Part shown: positions 33,049-42,070 of the stretch, in pieces
Layout: each line of letters opens with the position of its first letter
Numbering within the stretch: the first letter of the stretch is position 1
Assembly (NCBI GenBank): GCA_035293945.1
Contig: DATGLV010000024.1
Location: 613,498-677,497, forward strand
DNA from: VAZQ01 sp035293945
GTDB lineage: Bacteria > Pseudomonadota > Alphaproteobacteria > Rhizobiales > Xanthobacteraceae
DNA length: 64,000 bases
Direction of reading: 5' to 3'
The notes under the pieces: generated by a model
Databases searched by the model: none
Seen by the model: only the letters and a program-made list of their open reading frames with translations
What the model was told of the DNA's origin: nothing
Translations under genes and position numbers: made by a program

Positions 33049-34443
33049 ATGGCACTGGATCCCGTTCTGCTATCCCGCCTGCAATGGGCCTGGGTGATTG
33101 CCTGGCACATTCTGCTTCCGGCCTTCACGGTCGGACTTGCCTCGTACATCGCGGTGTTGGAAGCCCTGTATTTCTTCACCAAGCAGCCGATCTGGTTTCG
33201 GATCTCAGGCTTTTGGACCAGAATCTTCGCCGTTTCCTTCGGGATGGGCGTGGTTTCCGGCGTGATCATGCCGTTTCAGTTTGGCACCAACTGGAGCCGC
33301 TTCACTGACACAACCGCGGACGTGTTATCGCCCCTGATGGCCTATGAAGGCCTGATCGCCTTTTTCCTTGAGGCTTCCTTTCTCGGAGTCTTGCTGTTCG
33401 GCCGCCGGCTGGTACCGCCATGGGCGCACTTTATCGCCGGACTGATGGTTGCGTTTGGCACGCTTATGTCATCGTTTTGGATTCTCTCGACGAACAGCTG
33501 GATGCAGACACCGCAAGGTTACATGCTCGTCAATGGCCGCTTCGCGCCGGACGATTGGATCGCGATCATTTTCAATCCATCTTTTCCCTATCGGCTCACT
33601 CATAACGTCACCGCTTTCTACATCACCACCGCCTTTGTGGTGCTCGGGGTCGGCGCGTATTTGCTGCGCGGGGGAAAGTCCGCAGTGGAGGCGCGCCTCA
33701 TGATCCGCATGGCGCTCAATCTTCTCATTGTCCTCGTCCCGTTGCAGATCTTTCTCGGCGATCAGCATGGCCTCAACACCCTGCAATACCAGCCGGCGAA
33801 GCTCGCGGCGATCGAAGGCCGGTATGACACCGTGCGACCGACGCCACTTACGCTCTTTGGGATTCCCGACGACGAGGCTGCGGTGATGCGTGACCCGATC
33901 GACATTCCGTATCTGGGTAGCCTGATCCTAACCCATTCCTGGAACGGGGAAATCAAAGGGCTGAAGGAGTGGGCGCCGCAAGACAGACCGCCGGTCGCGC
34001 CACCCTTCTACGCATTCCGGATCATGGTGGGTATCGCCATCATCATGCTGGCGGTAGCCGTTACAGGTCAGATCCTGCAGCTCCGCGGGCGGCTCTTTGC
34101 CGCCGGGTGGTTTTTGCGATTATGTGAGTTTGTTGCTCCACTCGGGTTCATCGCGGTGGTGGCGGGTTGGGTCACGACCGAGGTCGGCCGACAGCCTTGG
34201 ACCGTCTATGGCCTGTTGCGCACCGCGGATTCCGTCTCGCCGTCTCTGACCGGCGCCGATGTGGCGATCTCACTCGCGCTTTATGTCGTCGTCTACCTGC
34301 TGATGTTCCCGACCGGCATTGCGTTCATGGCGGGCATCGTGCGGCGCGGCGTGGACCAGGAGATACCCGAACCCGCCGCAGTCGAAAGCGGGCGTCCGCG
34401 CCGAGCCTTCGAAACAGCCGCAGGTTCAGGCGCGGATACGTAG
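33049..34443 (+). CDS. cioA: Cyanide-insensitive quinol oxidase (cytochrome bd type), subunit I
   Basis: A 464-residue membrane subunit beginning MALDPVLLSRLQWAWVIAWH; AAGGAG lies 11 bases upstream (a start at 33007 is less likely). Features: His in helix 1 region WHILLPAFTVG, ISGFWTRIFAVSFGMGVVSG, FQFGTNWSRFTDTTADVLSP, MAYEGLIAFFLEASFLGVLL (heme b595/d ligand Glu-x-x-x), MSSFWILSTNSWMQTPQGYM, and GWVTTEVGRQPWTVYGLLRT before the last helices. The Q-loop is short, which defines the CIO subclass. It binds quinol and hemes b558, b595 and d. Forms an operon with cioB 12 bases downstream. Confidence 0.93.
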   Translation: MALDPVLLSRLQWAWVIAWHILLPAFTVGLASYIAVLEALYFFTKQPIWFRISGFWTRIFAVSFGMGVVSGVIMPFQFGTNWSRFTDTTADVLSPLMAYEGLIAFFLEASFLGVLLFGRRLVPPWAHFIAGLMVAFGTLMSSFWILSTNSWMQTPQGYMLVNGRFAPDDWIAIIFNPSFPYRLTHNVTAFYITTAFVVLGVGAYLLRGGKSAVEARLMIRMALNLLIVLVPLQIFLGDQHGLNTLQYQPAKLAAIEGRYDTVRPTPLTLFGIPDDEAAVMRDPIDIPYLGSLILTHSWNGEIKGLKEWAPQDRPPVAPPFYAFRIMVGIAIIMLAVAVTGQILQLRGRLFAAGWFLRLCEFVAPLGFIAVVAGWVTTEVGRQPWTVYGLLRTADSVSPSLTGADVAISLALYVVVYLLMFPTGIAFMAGIVRRGVDQEIPEPAAVESGRPRRAFETAAGSGADT

Positions 34444-34455
34444 GGGAGAGCTGCC

Positions 34456-35460
34456 ATGGTGCTCGATCTCGTCCCCATTTGGACGTTCCTTCTGGCGCTT
34501 GCAGTTTTCTATTACGTCGTGTTCGACGGTTTCGACCTAGGCGTCGGAATTCTGTACGGCTTCGCGCCGGATGAAAATGCGCGCAGCCTGGCGATGAATG
34601 CTATTGCGCCGATTTGGGATGGCAACGAGACGTGGCTTGTCTTCGGCGGTCTCGGGCTGCTCACCGCTTTCCCGCTCGCTTTCTCGATCATTATTCCGGC
34701 GGTCTACTTCCCGATACTGGTCATGCTGCTGGGTCTGGTGTTTCGTGGCGTGGCATTCGAGTTCCGGTTCAAGCGGCCGGCGTTGCGCCGATTTTGGGAT
34801 CGCGCTTTTTGTGGCGGATCCTCGGTTGCCACGTTTGCCCAAGGGGTCGTCCTCGGCACGTTCATCCAGGGCTTCAAGGTCGATGGACGGCACTTTGCCG
34901 GCACCTCATTCGACTGGGTCACGCCGTTTGCGCTGCTGACCGGCGTCGCGCTGCTGTTCGGTTACAGCTTGCTTGGCGCCGGCTGGCTGATTCTGAAGAC
35001 AGATGGCCCGGTGCAAGAATGGGCTCGCCGCGCCGGTCGGCTGAGCTTGATCGGCGTCTTGATCGCGATCGCCGGCGTTAGCATCTGGACGCCGCTGGCC
35101 GAGGCGGATATCGCGCAACGATGGTTCTCTTGGCCCAACATAGCTCTTCTCGCACCGGTCCCGCTGATCACGGCGGTCATCGCACTGGTGGAATGGCGAG
35201 CGCTTGCGCAAGGGCACGAGCTTCTACCCTTCCTCGCCGCCGTCGGGCTCTTTCTGATGTCGTTCATCGGTATCGCGATCAGTCTCTGGCCGTTGATCGT
35301 ACCCTTTCACTATACCCTCTGGGACGCCCAGTCGGCGCCGAGCACCCAGGCATTCCTGCTCATCGGCACCTTGTTCCTCTTGCCGATTATTTTGATGTAC
35401 ACGGCGTGGTCGTATTGGGTCTTCCGCGGAAAGGTGAGAGCCGACATTGGATATCACTAA
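34456..35460 (+). CDS. cioB: Cyanide-insensitive quinol oxidase, subunit II
   Basis: A 334-residue membrane subunit: MVLDLVPIWTFLLALAVFYY, VVFDGFDLGVGILYGFAPDE, PIWDGNETWLVFGGLGLLTA, FPLAFSIIIPAVYFPILVML, FRGVAFEFRFK, and a C-terminal WSYWVFRGKV end. The DGFDLG and WDGNETWL motifs are those of CydB/CioB. It completes the bd-type oxidase with CioA, giving O2 reduction with quinol at low oxygen or under cyanide/sulfide stress. GGGGAGAGC lies upstream. No small CydX-like frame follows. Confidence 0.93.
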   Translation: MVLDLVPIWTFLLALAVFYYVVFDGFDLGVGILYGFAPDENARSLAMNAIAPIWDGNETWLVFGGLGLLTAFPLAFSIIIPAVYFPILVMLLGLVFRGVAFEFRFKRPALRRFWDRAFCGGSSVATFAQGVVLGTFIQGFKVDGRHFAGTSFDWVTPFALLTGVALLFGYSLLGAGWLILKTDGPVQEWARRAGRLSLIGVLIAIAGVSIWTPLAEADIAQRWFSWPNIALLAPVPLITAVIALVEWRALAQGHELLPFLAAVGLFLMSFIGIAISLWPLIVPFHYTLWDAQSAPSTQAFLLIGTLFLLPIILMYTAWSYWVFRGKVRADIGYH

Positions 35461-35489
35461 GCACTGAGAAGTAAGTAGAGGTGTGGAGA

Positions 35490-35975
35490 CTAGAAAAGCC
35501 CATGTGCGCCACCGACGGCAGCGAAGATCGCGAGCAGAGCCAGCGTAAGCATGACCGCGTGAAAGCGTAGCATCAGCTTCAGTGTCGCGCCGGGCGCGGC
35601 ATCGGCCCGGGGATCGATGACGCGGTGGGCAACCAGCGGCTCGAGGACAAAGAGAGGCACCGCAAAGAGTAGCCAGACCGCGACCATCAGATGCATCCAC
35701 CAATAGCGGGCATCGACAAAGCGGTCCCACAAGTCGTACCGGTAAAGCATGTAGAGCCCGCTCAAGAGGACCAGCAGGACGGCGATCCGGGCTTGCGGAG
35801 CAAACCGGCGCTCAATCGCGTTGAAGTCCGCGAGCCACTCCTGTGAGGGCCTCTTCGTCATCGCCGGCAGGACGATCGCGGTCACAAACCAGACACCGCC
35901 GATCCACACCACAACGGCGAGCACGTGGACAATGCGTGCGACAGTCCCCCAGTCAACATCGGCTATAGTCTTCAT
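35490..35975 (-). CDS. CopD-like four-helix membrane protein
   Basis: A 161-residue protein: MKTIADVDWGTVARIVHVLA, VVVWIGGVWFVTAIVLPAMT, RFAPQARIAVLLVLLSGLYM, LYRYDLWDRFVDARYWWMHL, MVAVWLLFAVPLFVLEPLVA and KLMLRFHAVMLTLALLAIFA. Histidines in helices 1, 3 and 4 (RIVHVL, WWMHL, RFHAV) are spaced as in CopD/DUF-type heme- or copper-binding integral proteins. It is convergent with cioB, 29 bases between stops, and may support respiration (inference). A fragment of a paralog survives at 22628. Confidence 0.75.
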   Translation of the reverse strand: MKTIADVDWGTVARIVHVLAVVVWIGGVWFVTAIVLPAMTKRPSQEWLADFNAIERRFAPQARIAVLLVLLSGLYMLYRYDLWDRFVDARYWWMHLMVAVWLLFAVPLFVLEPLVAHRVIDPRADAAPGATLKLMLRFHAVMLTLALLAIFAAVGGAHGLF

Positions 35976-36219
35976 ATCGCAATCGTTTCCTCTCCATCAG
36001 ATACTGGCCTTGCGTCACCTCCCGTGACGCGGGGTTGTCCCATGCGAGCGGTTGGCGAAAAGTGGCCACCATGGTGTTCACATAACAAGCACCCTTTGAC
36101 GGGCGAGCGCTTCTCATTATCTTACGGGCTAGCCGTTCGCCCGGAAGCTCTGCTTGGCGGCGTGATCCTCGTCGCGCGCAAGGCCGATACGCTTCGGCGT
36201 TGCGAGTGGAGGTGTAATC

Positions 36220-36567
36220 ATGACCGAGGCTGTCTATCCGGCTGCAACGCGCGAGCTTGCCGACAAACGTCGCGCCATCGCGCCCGAGACCGAGAAGGCA
36301 TTTCAAGCGTTCAGCCGGCAGGTTTTTGGCGACGGCGCATTGCCGTCGAAGACCAAGCAACTCATTGCCGTGGCGGTCGCGCATGTGACGCAATGTCCCT
36401 ATTGCATCCGCGGCCATACGAAGGCGGCCTTGCGGCAGGGCGCCACCCGGCAGGAGATCATGGAAGCTATTTGGGTTGCGGCTGAAATGCGCGCCGGCGG
36501 GGCTTACGCGCACAGCGCCGTCTCGCTCGCCGCAATGGACGAAGCGGCAGGATCCCAACCCGCGTGA
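36220..36567 (+). CDS. Carboxymuconolactone decarboxylase-like (AhpD-type) protein, copy 2
   Basis: A 115-residue near duplicate of the gene at 32497: MTEAVYPAATRELADKRRAI, QCPYCIRGHTKAALRQGATR. The active-site Cys-x-x-Cys and His are intact. The substitutions are conservative and mostly at the two ends, and third-position changes outnumber amino-acid changes, so both copies look to be under selection. GGAGGTG is five bases upstream of the ATG. The duplicate pair encloses cioA, cioB and the CopD-like gene. Confidence 0.88.
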   Translation: MTEAVYPAATRELADKRRAIAPETEKAFQAFSRQVFGDGALPSKTKQLIAVAVAHVTQCPYCIRGHTKAALRQGATRQEIMEAIWVAAEMRAGGAYAHSAVSLAAMDEAAGSQPA

Positions 36568-36735
36568 CGCACAAGCCGGGCACGAGATGGCGCGTATTGC
36601 TACTCACCTGCTGACGGCCTGTGTCACGGCAGTCCAGACGATTTTGAAGTGGGTGGTTACGGAGCAATAGTGGATTGGCATAGTTGCTTAGCGGCCGGGG
36701 TGGACCCGGAGCCCAGCGGCACAGCCTTCGATGTC

Positions 36736-38640
36736 TTACAGATGCTCTTCGGTGCGCAAAGACAGCTCGATCATCCGCTCGAGCAGCTGTTCCGCCGGCA
36801 TGCCGGCGAAGTTGCGCATGATGAGCTCCTTGGCGTAGAGGCGGACCAGGTAGCGCAGCTTGAGGGCCTTGCTGCGCGAGGCGAAAACGAAGTCACGATG
36901 GCCTTGGTTGACGAGGATGAGGTTGCGAGCTGCGTCGAACCTCGATCGCCAGGATTCGCCGGCCGCGCGCTCGAAGCTGTAGCCAGGCAGTCCTTGCGCG
37001 GGAACCACCGCTTGGCCGAACGACGCCAACAGCTCCTCGGTGACCGTCACCACGGCTTCGGCCGTTGCGACCGTCTCGCCTTGGCGTACCCGAACCTCGA
37101 TGCGGGTCACACCGGGATCCGCGGGCGCTTGGAAGCCGGCGGCTTGGTCTTTGATGCCGGTGAGCTCGCCCTGACCTTCAACAACCCGCCATGCGAACTC
37201 GAGGTCGCGCTCGACGCGTCGGCGGGCGCGGTCGCGCGGCAGGGCTCGCAGCTCCCGGCTTTCGCCCACGCGTACGATGGATGAGGCCGGAGAGACCGCG
37301 ACACTGAACAGGGGGCCGGCGAACTCGAAGAATTCGCGCTGGCGCTGCTCACCTGGCGGCGGCTCGGGTGCGCCGGCCAGCATCCCGTCGGCCGGCTCCG
37401 ATATTGGCGGTGATGCTGCTTCGCCGGCCCCGCCCGCACCGGGTCCGCTGGCGCTGGGCCGAAACGTCCGGGCCCGAATATCGAACCAATCGTATTCCTC
37501 GGCCGGCAGCGCGAGCAGCGCCTCTCGGAATGCGCGCTGGATGACCCGTAGCTGATCGCGGCTCGCCCGCTCCTCTTGTGCCCGGCGCTGCTCCTCGATG
37601 AGCTCGACCAGCCGACGCTCCATGGGCTCCATTCCCTGCGCCAGCGCTGCGTAAGCGGAGTCGCGGATGAGGCCGCTCCGTGTGCCCGGGGTGAGGTTGA
37701 CAAAAGGCGCATCGATGTGCCCTTGCAGATACTGCAGGGTCCACGGCGGGCGCTCGAAATCCTCGAGCGAGGTCAAATCCTCCGTGACACGGGTGCCGTG
37801 GCGGAACAGGGAGACGCGATTGCTCTCCTTCTGCTCATTGAGATACAGCTCCGCATAGATGTCCCCGAACCGGGTGCGGGCCGGTGGCAGCTGATGGAGG
37901 AGCTGGCCCTCGTACTGGCGCGGCTCGACCAGGTACTGCTTGCGCGCTAGCCTATCGATAACCTTGATCTTGACCCCGGTCTCGCGGATCCGGTCACGCA
38001 GCTCCGAGGCGAGGTACCATTGGATTTTCTCGCCCGAGAGCCCGCGCACACCCTCAAGGAGCGGAGCGATGTGGACCTCGGTACCGCCGTCGGCGACCAA
38101 GGTTCGCTTCGGCGAGACCGAGTAGCCCGGATCTCCCTTGCGCATCACCATCTGATAGGAGCGCTGATCAGCGCCCGCGCAGGTCATGGCGAGCGCTTCG
38201 CCGATCGTCCAGAAGCTGAGGAGTCCGATGCCGAATTCGCCCTGGATACCACTGGCGCCGCTCTCCTTGAGACGGCGCTTGACCGAATCGCAGATATGCG
38301 TGGCCACGTAACGGAAGTCCGGCCTCCCGTCTTCATCGCGCGGCAACCCGCTTCCGTCATCGCGGATGCTCAGATACTGCCCGCTGCCATGCCGACCGCG
38401 CGTGATCGTCACCGCGCGTGCCTTGGCGTCGATGCTGTTCTCGACCAGCTCGGCGATGGCCTTCAGGGGATTCGACTGGGATAGCGCGATGATAGTGATG
38501 GCATTCCAGTCATCACCGATCCTCAACCTGCCTCGCGCCTTGCCGGGCTCGCGTGTTGGTCTGCTGCTCGTCACCTTGAACGCCGGCTCCAGAGAAGAAG
38601 AGGGTTTGTCACGCGGAGGCGACAACAGCACATAGCGCAA
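36736..38640 (-). CDS. GHKL (Hsp90/MORC-like) ATPase with Ig-like region
   Basis: A 634-residue soluble protein. The Bergerat ATP site is complete: AIAELVENSIDAKA with the N-box Glu65/Asn68, SIRDDGSGLP (G1, residues 92-100), GIQGEFGIGLLSFW (G2, 131-144) and GGTEVHIAPLL (about 185-195). A transducer-like region follows to ~380 (RSGLIRDSAYAALAQ), then a Pro/Gly-rich linker, an Ig-like beta domain at about 445-535 (VAVSPASSIVRVGESRELRA; FAWRVVEGQGELTG) and a conserved helical end (LPGYSFERAAGESWRSRFDA; ARNLILVNQGHRDFVFASRS; GMPAEQLLERMIELSL). It is closer to MORC/MutL-like GHKL proteins than to histidine kinases (no H-box). Stand-alone, no partner nuclease visible. Role unknown; DNA-related or defence function is a guess from relatives. 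Confidence 0.75.
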   Translation of the reverse strand: MRYVLLSPPRDKPSSSLEPAFKVTSSRPTREPGKARGRLRIGDDWNAITIIALSQSNPLKAIAELVENSIDAKARAVTITRGRHGSGQYLSIRDDGSGLPRDEDGRPDFRYVATHICDSVKRRLKESGASGIQGEFGIGLLSFWTIGEALAMTCAGADQRSYQMVMRKGDPGYSVSPKRTLVADGGTEVHIAPLLEGVRGLSGEKIQWYLASELRDRIRETGVKIKVIDRLARKQYLVEPRQYEGQLLHQLPPARTRFGDIYAELYLNEQKESNRVSLFRHGTRVTEDLTSLEDFERPPWTLQYLQGHIDAPFVNLTPGTRSGLIRDSAYAALAQGMEPMERRLVELIEEQRRAQEERASRDQLRVIQRAFREALLALPAEEYDWFDIRARTFRPSASGPGAGGAGEAASPPISEPADGMLAGAPEPPPGEQRQREFFEFAGPLFSVAVSPASSIVRVGESRELRALPRDRARRRVERDLEFAWRVVEGQGELTGIKDQAAGFQAPADPGVTRIEVRVRQGETVATAEAVVTVTEELLASFGQAVVPAQGLPGYSFERAAGESWRSRFDAARNLILVNQGHRDFVFASRSKALKLRYLVRLYAKELIMRNFAGMPAEQLLERMIELSLRTEEHL

Positions 38641-38810
38641 AGCAGCCGGGATTCGCGAACGCGCCTGCGGTGCACTCGCGACTTTGATTCGGGCTCTATA
38701 GGCTGCGATGATAACACCATGCGCGTCCGGTTTGGCCAGTCACCGGCCGTGTCATTTTCCCCAGGGACGTTCCGGTGCCGCCAAGGAGATCGCATGAGGA
38801 TCGGCAGCAA

Positions 38811-39306
38811 ATGAAGGCGGGGGCTCACGCGTCGTGCAAATGCGGCAAGGTCAAGTTCGAAGCGATCGGCTCGCCGATTGTGAGCGTCATCTGTTATTGC
38901 GATGATTGCCAGGAGGCCTCGCGGCAGATGGGGAGCTTCCAGACGGTCCCTGCGTGCAAGAACCCGACGGGGGAACCGCGTACCTGCTATACCCAAAGGA
39001 TCGCTTCAACTGCATAAGGGGCGATCAGCTTCTGGAGAACCTGCGGCTGCGGGAGAAGTCGCCCAGAAGCGCGTCATCGCCGGCTGCTGCAGCTCGGCGA
39101 TGTTTCTGGATTTCGAAAGGGGCCATTGGCTTTCAGTCTATCGGGGGCGATTTGCAGATGCGCCAACTCCGCAGATGCGCATTCAGACGCGATTTGCGCC
39201 CAAAGACGCTGAGATCCCGAATGACATACCTGCTTACTCCACACTCCCCTTTAAGTTCATGGCGAAGCTGGTCTTGGCGCGGCTCGGTATGCTGCTCCGG
39301 CGATGA
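38811..39306 (+). pseudogene. GFA-family gene with two frameshifts, copy 2
   Basis: The reading needs three frames: MKAGAHASCKCGKVKFEAIG, SPIVSVICYCDDCQEASRQM; then VQEPDGGTAYLLYPKDRFNC, IRGDQLLENLRLREKS; then AQKRVIAGCCSSAMFLDFER, GHWLSVYRGRFADAPTPQMR to LARLGMLLRR. It matches copy 1 at 29924 throughout, in DNA as well as protein, including sequence just before the ATG (GATCGGCAGCAAATGA). It broke by two single-base slips near 38960 and 39060, different lesions from copy 1. Confidence 0.8.
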
Positions 39307-39545
39307 TTGATTGGATGCCGCTGGGTAGCGCCCAAAGAGCCTCGCGATCTCCTCGGACTTGGTCCGCCGGCCTCGCCCTCAGTCAGCCGCAGCCGCGACA
39401 AGTGATGCCGCGATGTCGGCAATCGACCGAAACAGCATCAGGGGATCATCCTTCGACAGAAGGAAGCCGCGCCGCTTCCAGGGGCGCCGACGCGAGAGGA
39501 TCGAAGGGAATGAGCCCGACGCAAGCCGGGCTCTGGATTGCCCCA

Positions 39546-40496
39546 TCAGCTCTTCAGTTGCTTCGCGATGAACGCTTTGACCGTCTCGCGCGCCTTGTCG
39601 GTCTCCGGCCCCTCTTCGGCGACCCATTCATGCACGGAATTCGGGAACAGGTGAAACTCGACGTCGCCGCCGGCCGCCTTGTAGAGCTTGACGAAGTTTT
39701 CCTGAGCCGCAGGCAACATGTTGTTGTCGAGCCCGCCCTGCATGATGAGGAACGGCACCATCGTGATCTTCTCTTTGCGCTCGAGTATTTCCCGCGGGTT
39801 GCTTTCGTGGATCGTCTCCCACGGATTGAAGAACGTCTTGTTGGCCTTGATCATGCCCGCGTTTTTGCGGTTTTCGGCATTGTCATAGCGTGCGACGGTG
39901 TCGCTGATGGGCGAGCGCGTCGCGATCCAGCTCACGCTCGCATCGAGGTTCGGCGCGGCGGGAAGCGGGATCGTGTCGTAGCGCTCATCGTGCGGGCGCA
40001 TCGCCAAGAGCTCCGCGACCTGACCGCCGCTCGACGAGCCGTACAGGCCGAGCTTGGAAGTGTCGCCATTCCAGGTCTTGGCATTCGCCTTCAGCCACCG
40101 CACCCCGTAGTTTGCATCCTGCACGCATGCCGGATAGGGCGCTTCGGGCGCAAGCGTCATATCGATGGCGACGACCAGCAGGCCGCTGGCCGCGAGCGCG
40201 CGATCCATCGGTTCTTCGGCATGGCGATCCTTGTTGTTCCACGCCCCGCCGTGTAGATCCATGACGGTCGGAAACGGCCCGGGGCCTTTCGGTTGGTAAA
40301 TTCGGGCCATCAGCATTCGGCCGGCGCTGTTGCGCCGCATTTCGACATCCTTGACGTCGAGATCGAATTTGGCGGCAGGATTGTAGGCAGGAGCCGCCGC
40401 GGCGCCGGCGGGCCACAACGCGCGCGCGGCAGACACCCCAACGGCGCCGGCCATGAGCTTTACGACGTCACGCCGATCGAACTTGGCCTTGGTCAT
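39546..40496 (-). CDS. Tat-exported esterase/lipase of the HSL (alpha/beta hydrolase 3) type
   Basis: A 316-residue protein. MTKAKFDRRDVVKLMAGAVG is a twin-arginine signal with cleavage near AAAAP. The hydrolase core shows the oxyanion loop DLHGGAW, LAPEAPYPACVQDANYGVRW, the nucleophile elbow GLYGSSSGGQVAELLA, the acid in FLIMQGGLDNN and the base in FPNSVHEWVAEEG. This is the layout of carboxylesterase/BD-FAE-like enzymes acting on small esters in the periplasm; the substrate is unknown. An AGCCCGGCttgcgtCGGGCT hairpin follows the stop (39512-39533). Confidence 0.85.
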   Translation of the reverse strand: MTKAKFDRRDVVKLMAGAVGVSAARALWPAGAAAAPAYNPAAKFDLDVKDVEMRRNSAGRMLMARIYQPKGPGPFPTVMDLHGGAWNNKDRHAEEPMDRALAASGLLVVAIDMTLAPEAPYPACVQDANYGVRWLKANAKTWNGDTSKLGLYGSSSGGQVAELLAMRPHDERYDTIPLPAAPNLDASVSWIATRSPISDTVARYDNAENRKNAGMIKANKTFFNPWETIHESNPREILERKEKITMVPFLIMQGGLDNNMLPAAQENFVKLYKAAGGDVEFHLFPNSVHEWVAEEGPETDKARETVKAFIAKQLKS

Positions 40497-40741
40497 TTTC
40501 GCCTCCTGTCGAACAATTTCATTGCTGCTTCATTGCTGCCGCAGTTTTACCGGGGCTGCCGCAGCCCCCGCAAGGGGCTTTGGTGTCCCCGGAAGCCGAC
40601 AATTGCGGCGCCAGTCGGTCGGCAGTAGGCACCCGGACAGCCCCCGGCCATAGTTCTGTCGTGCGCTTGCTGGACACCTCTCAACGGGTTGTGTGAAGGG
40701 ATGCCCAGAATGAAACTCATGGCAATTGCCGCCCTTATGCC

Positions 40742-40918
40742 TCAAGAACGCAGGCGAGTAGAGCAGGTCTGACAGGCGCGGATAAAATTGGCTCTACACG
40801 CCCGATCCCCGATGGTCCTGACCGCGGCGCCGGCAAAGGCGGTGTTTTCGCCCAGCGCGCGATATCGGGCGATGTCGGCCGTGCGAGCCGCCATCGTGCG
40901 ATCCAAGACGTCATACAT
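40742..40918 (-). CDS. Possible 58-residue protein downstream of ada
   Basis: A small frame starting nine bases after the ada stop: MYDVLDRTMAARTADIARYR, ALGENTAFAGAAVRTIGDRA, CRANFIRACQTCSTRLRS. It is basic with three cysteines near the end (CRANF..CQTC). It would be co-transcribed with ada. No ribosome site is obvious and I recognise no family. It may be a genuine small protein or chance. Confidence 0.35.
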   Translation of the reverse strand: MYDVLDRTMAARTADIARYRALGENTAFAGAAVRTIGDRACRANFIRACQTCSTRLRS

Positions 40919-40927
40919 CAGCGCCGA

Positions 40928-42004
40928 TCACGCGGCGGCTTCGCGTTCGATCAGCGCGCGCTTGCGCTCAATACCCCACGCGTAGCCGGACGCCGACCCA
41001 TCATTTCGCACCACGCGATGGCACGGGATGGCGACCGCGATGCTATTGGCGGCGCAGGCTCCGGCGACTGCCCGCACGGCCTTCGGGGCGCCGATGGCGC
41101 GCGCAATATCCGAATAGCTCATGGTCTTGCCGGGCGGAATTTCGGCGAGTGCTTGCCAGACTCTTTGCTGGAAGGCGGTGCCGCGCACATCGAGCGGCAG
41201 ATCGAGGCCAATTTTTGGGGCTTCGACAAAGCCGACCACGCGGGCGACGAGCCGTTCATAATCAGCATCGCCGCCGATCAAGCGGGCCTTGGGGAAGCGG
41301 TCTTGCAAATCCCGCAGGAGCGCTTCGGGATCATCGCCCATGAGGATCGCGGCCACGCCCTTTTGGCTCGAAGCGACCAAAATTGCGCCGAGCGACGATT
41401 GGCCGACTGCAAAGCGGATGTCCTCGTCGACGCCGCCTGAGCGATATTTGCTCGGTGTCATGCCCAACATACGGGTCGTTCTCTCGTAGAATCGACCGGT
41501 GGAATTGAAGCCGGCATCATAGACCGTTGTGGTGACCGATTGGCCTTGCGCCAGGCGCTCGCGCACCCGTTCGGCGCGACGGGCTTCCGTGTAACCCTTC
41601 GGAGTGAGGCCGATCACAGCCTTGAACATCCGGTGAAAGTAATTGGGGCTGAGGTCGACCGCGGCGGCGAGATCGGCGAGCGAAAGGGGCTCTTCACTCT
41701 GCTCGATGAGGCGGCAAGCCTTGGCCACCAGGGCGGCGTTCTCCGCCTCCAAAGAGGCGCCATCCGGATTGCAGCGCTTGCAGGGACGAAAGCCGGTCGC
41801 CTTGGCGGCCGCAAGCGTGTCGTGCAGCGTCACATTCTTTGGGTTCGCGCCTCTTGAGGGACAGGACGGCCGGCAATAGACGCCGGTGCTCGCAACCGAA
41901 TACCAGAACTGCCCATCGGCGGTGCGATCGCGCGTCACAATGCGGGCCCAGCGGGGGTCATCCGCGGTCGCAACTTTCCTAGCTGTTTCCATGATATCGG
42001 TCAT
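40928..42004 (-). CDS. ada: Bifunctional Ada: AraC-type activator and methyltransferase
   Basis: A 358-residue protein with full Ada architecture. N-terminal zinc domain: GVYCRPSCPSRGANPKNVTL and GFRPCKRCNPDG supply four cysteines, one being the methyl-phosphotriester acceptor. AraC helix-turn-helix: LADLAAAVDLSPNYFHRMFK and VTTTVYDAGFNSTGRFYERT. C-terminal O6-methylguanine methyltransferase: GTAFQQRVWQALAEIPPGKT, then the acceptor motif AIPCHRVVRNDG. Methylation of the N-terminal Cys turns it into an activator. It diverges from ogt, with a shared inverted repeat between them. ATG at 42004 preferred over TTG at 42013. Confidence 0.93.
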   Translation of the reverse strand: MTDIMETARKVATADDPRWARIVTRDRTADGQFWYSVASTGVYCRPSCPSRGANPKNVTLHDTLAAAKATGFRPCKRCNPDGASLEAENAALVAKACRLIEQSEEPLSLADLAAAVDLSPNYFHRMFKAVIGLTPKGYTEARRAERVRERLAQGQSVTTTVYDAGFNSTGRFYERTTRMLGMTPSKYRSGGVDEDIRFAVGQSSLGAILVASSQKGVAAILMGDDPEALLRDLQDRFPKARLIGGDADYERLVARVVGFVEAPKIGLDLPLDVRGTAFQQRVWQALAEIPPGKTMSYSDIARAIGAPKAVRAVAGACAANSIAVAIPCHRVVRNDGSASGYAWGIERKRALIEREAAA

Positions 42005-42070
42005 TCTGCTCAACCTCGGACATCAATTGCCGCGATCATGCCGCGCGAGGAGAGCGGCAACACTCCGGGT

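Noticed and set aside
39303..40256. 317-codon plus-strand frame
   Set aside because: Antisense to the Tat-exported esterase with its complete Ser-Asp-His machinery.
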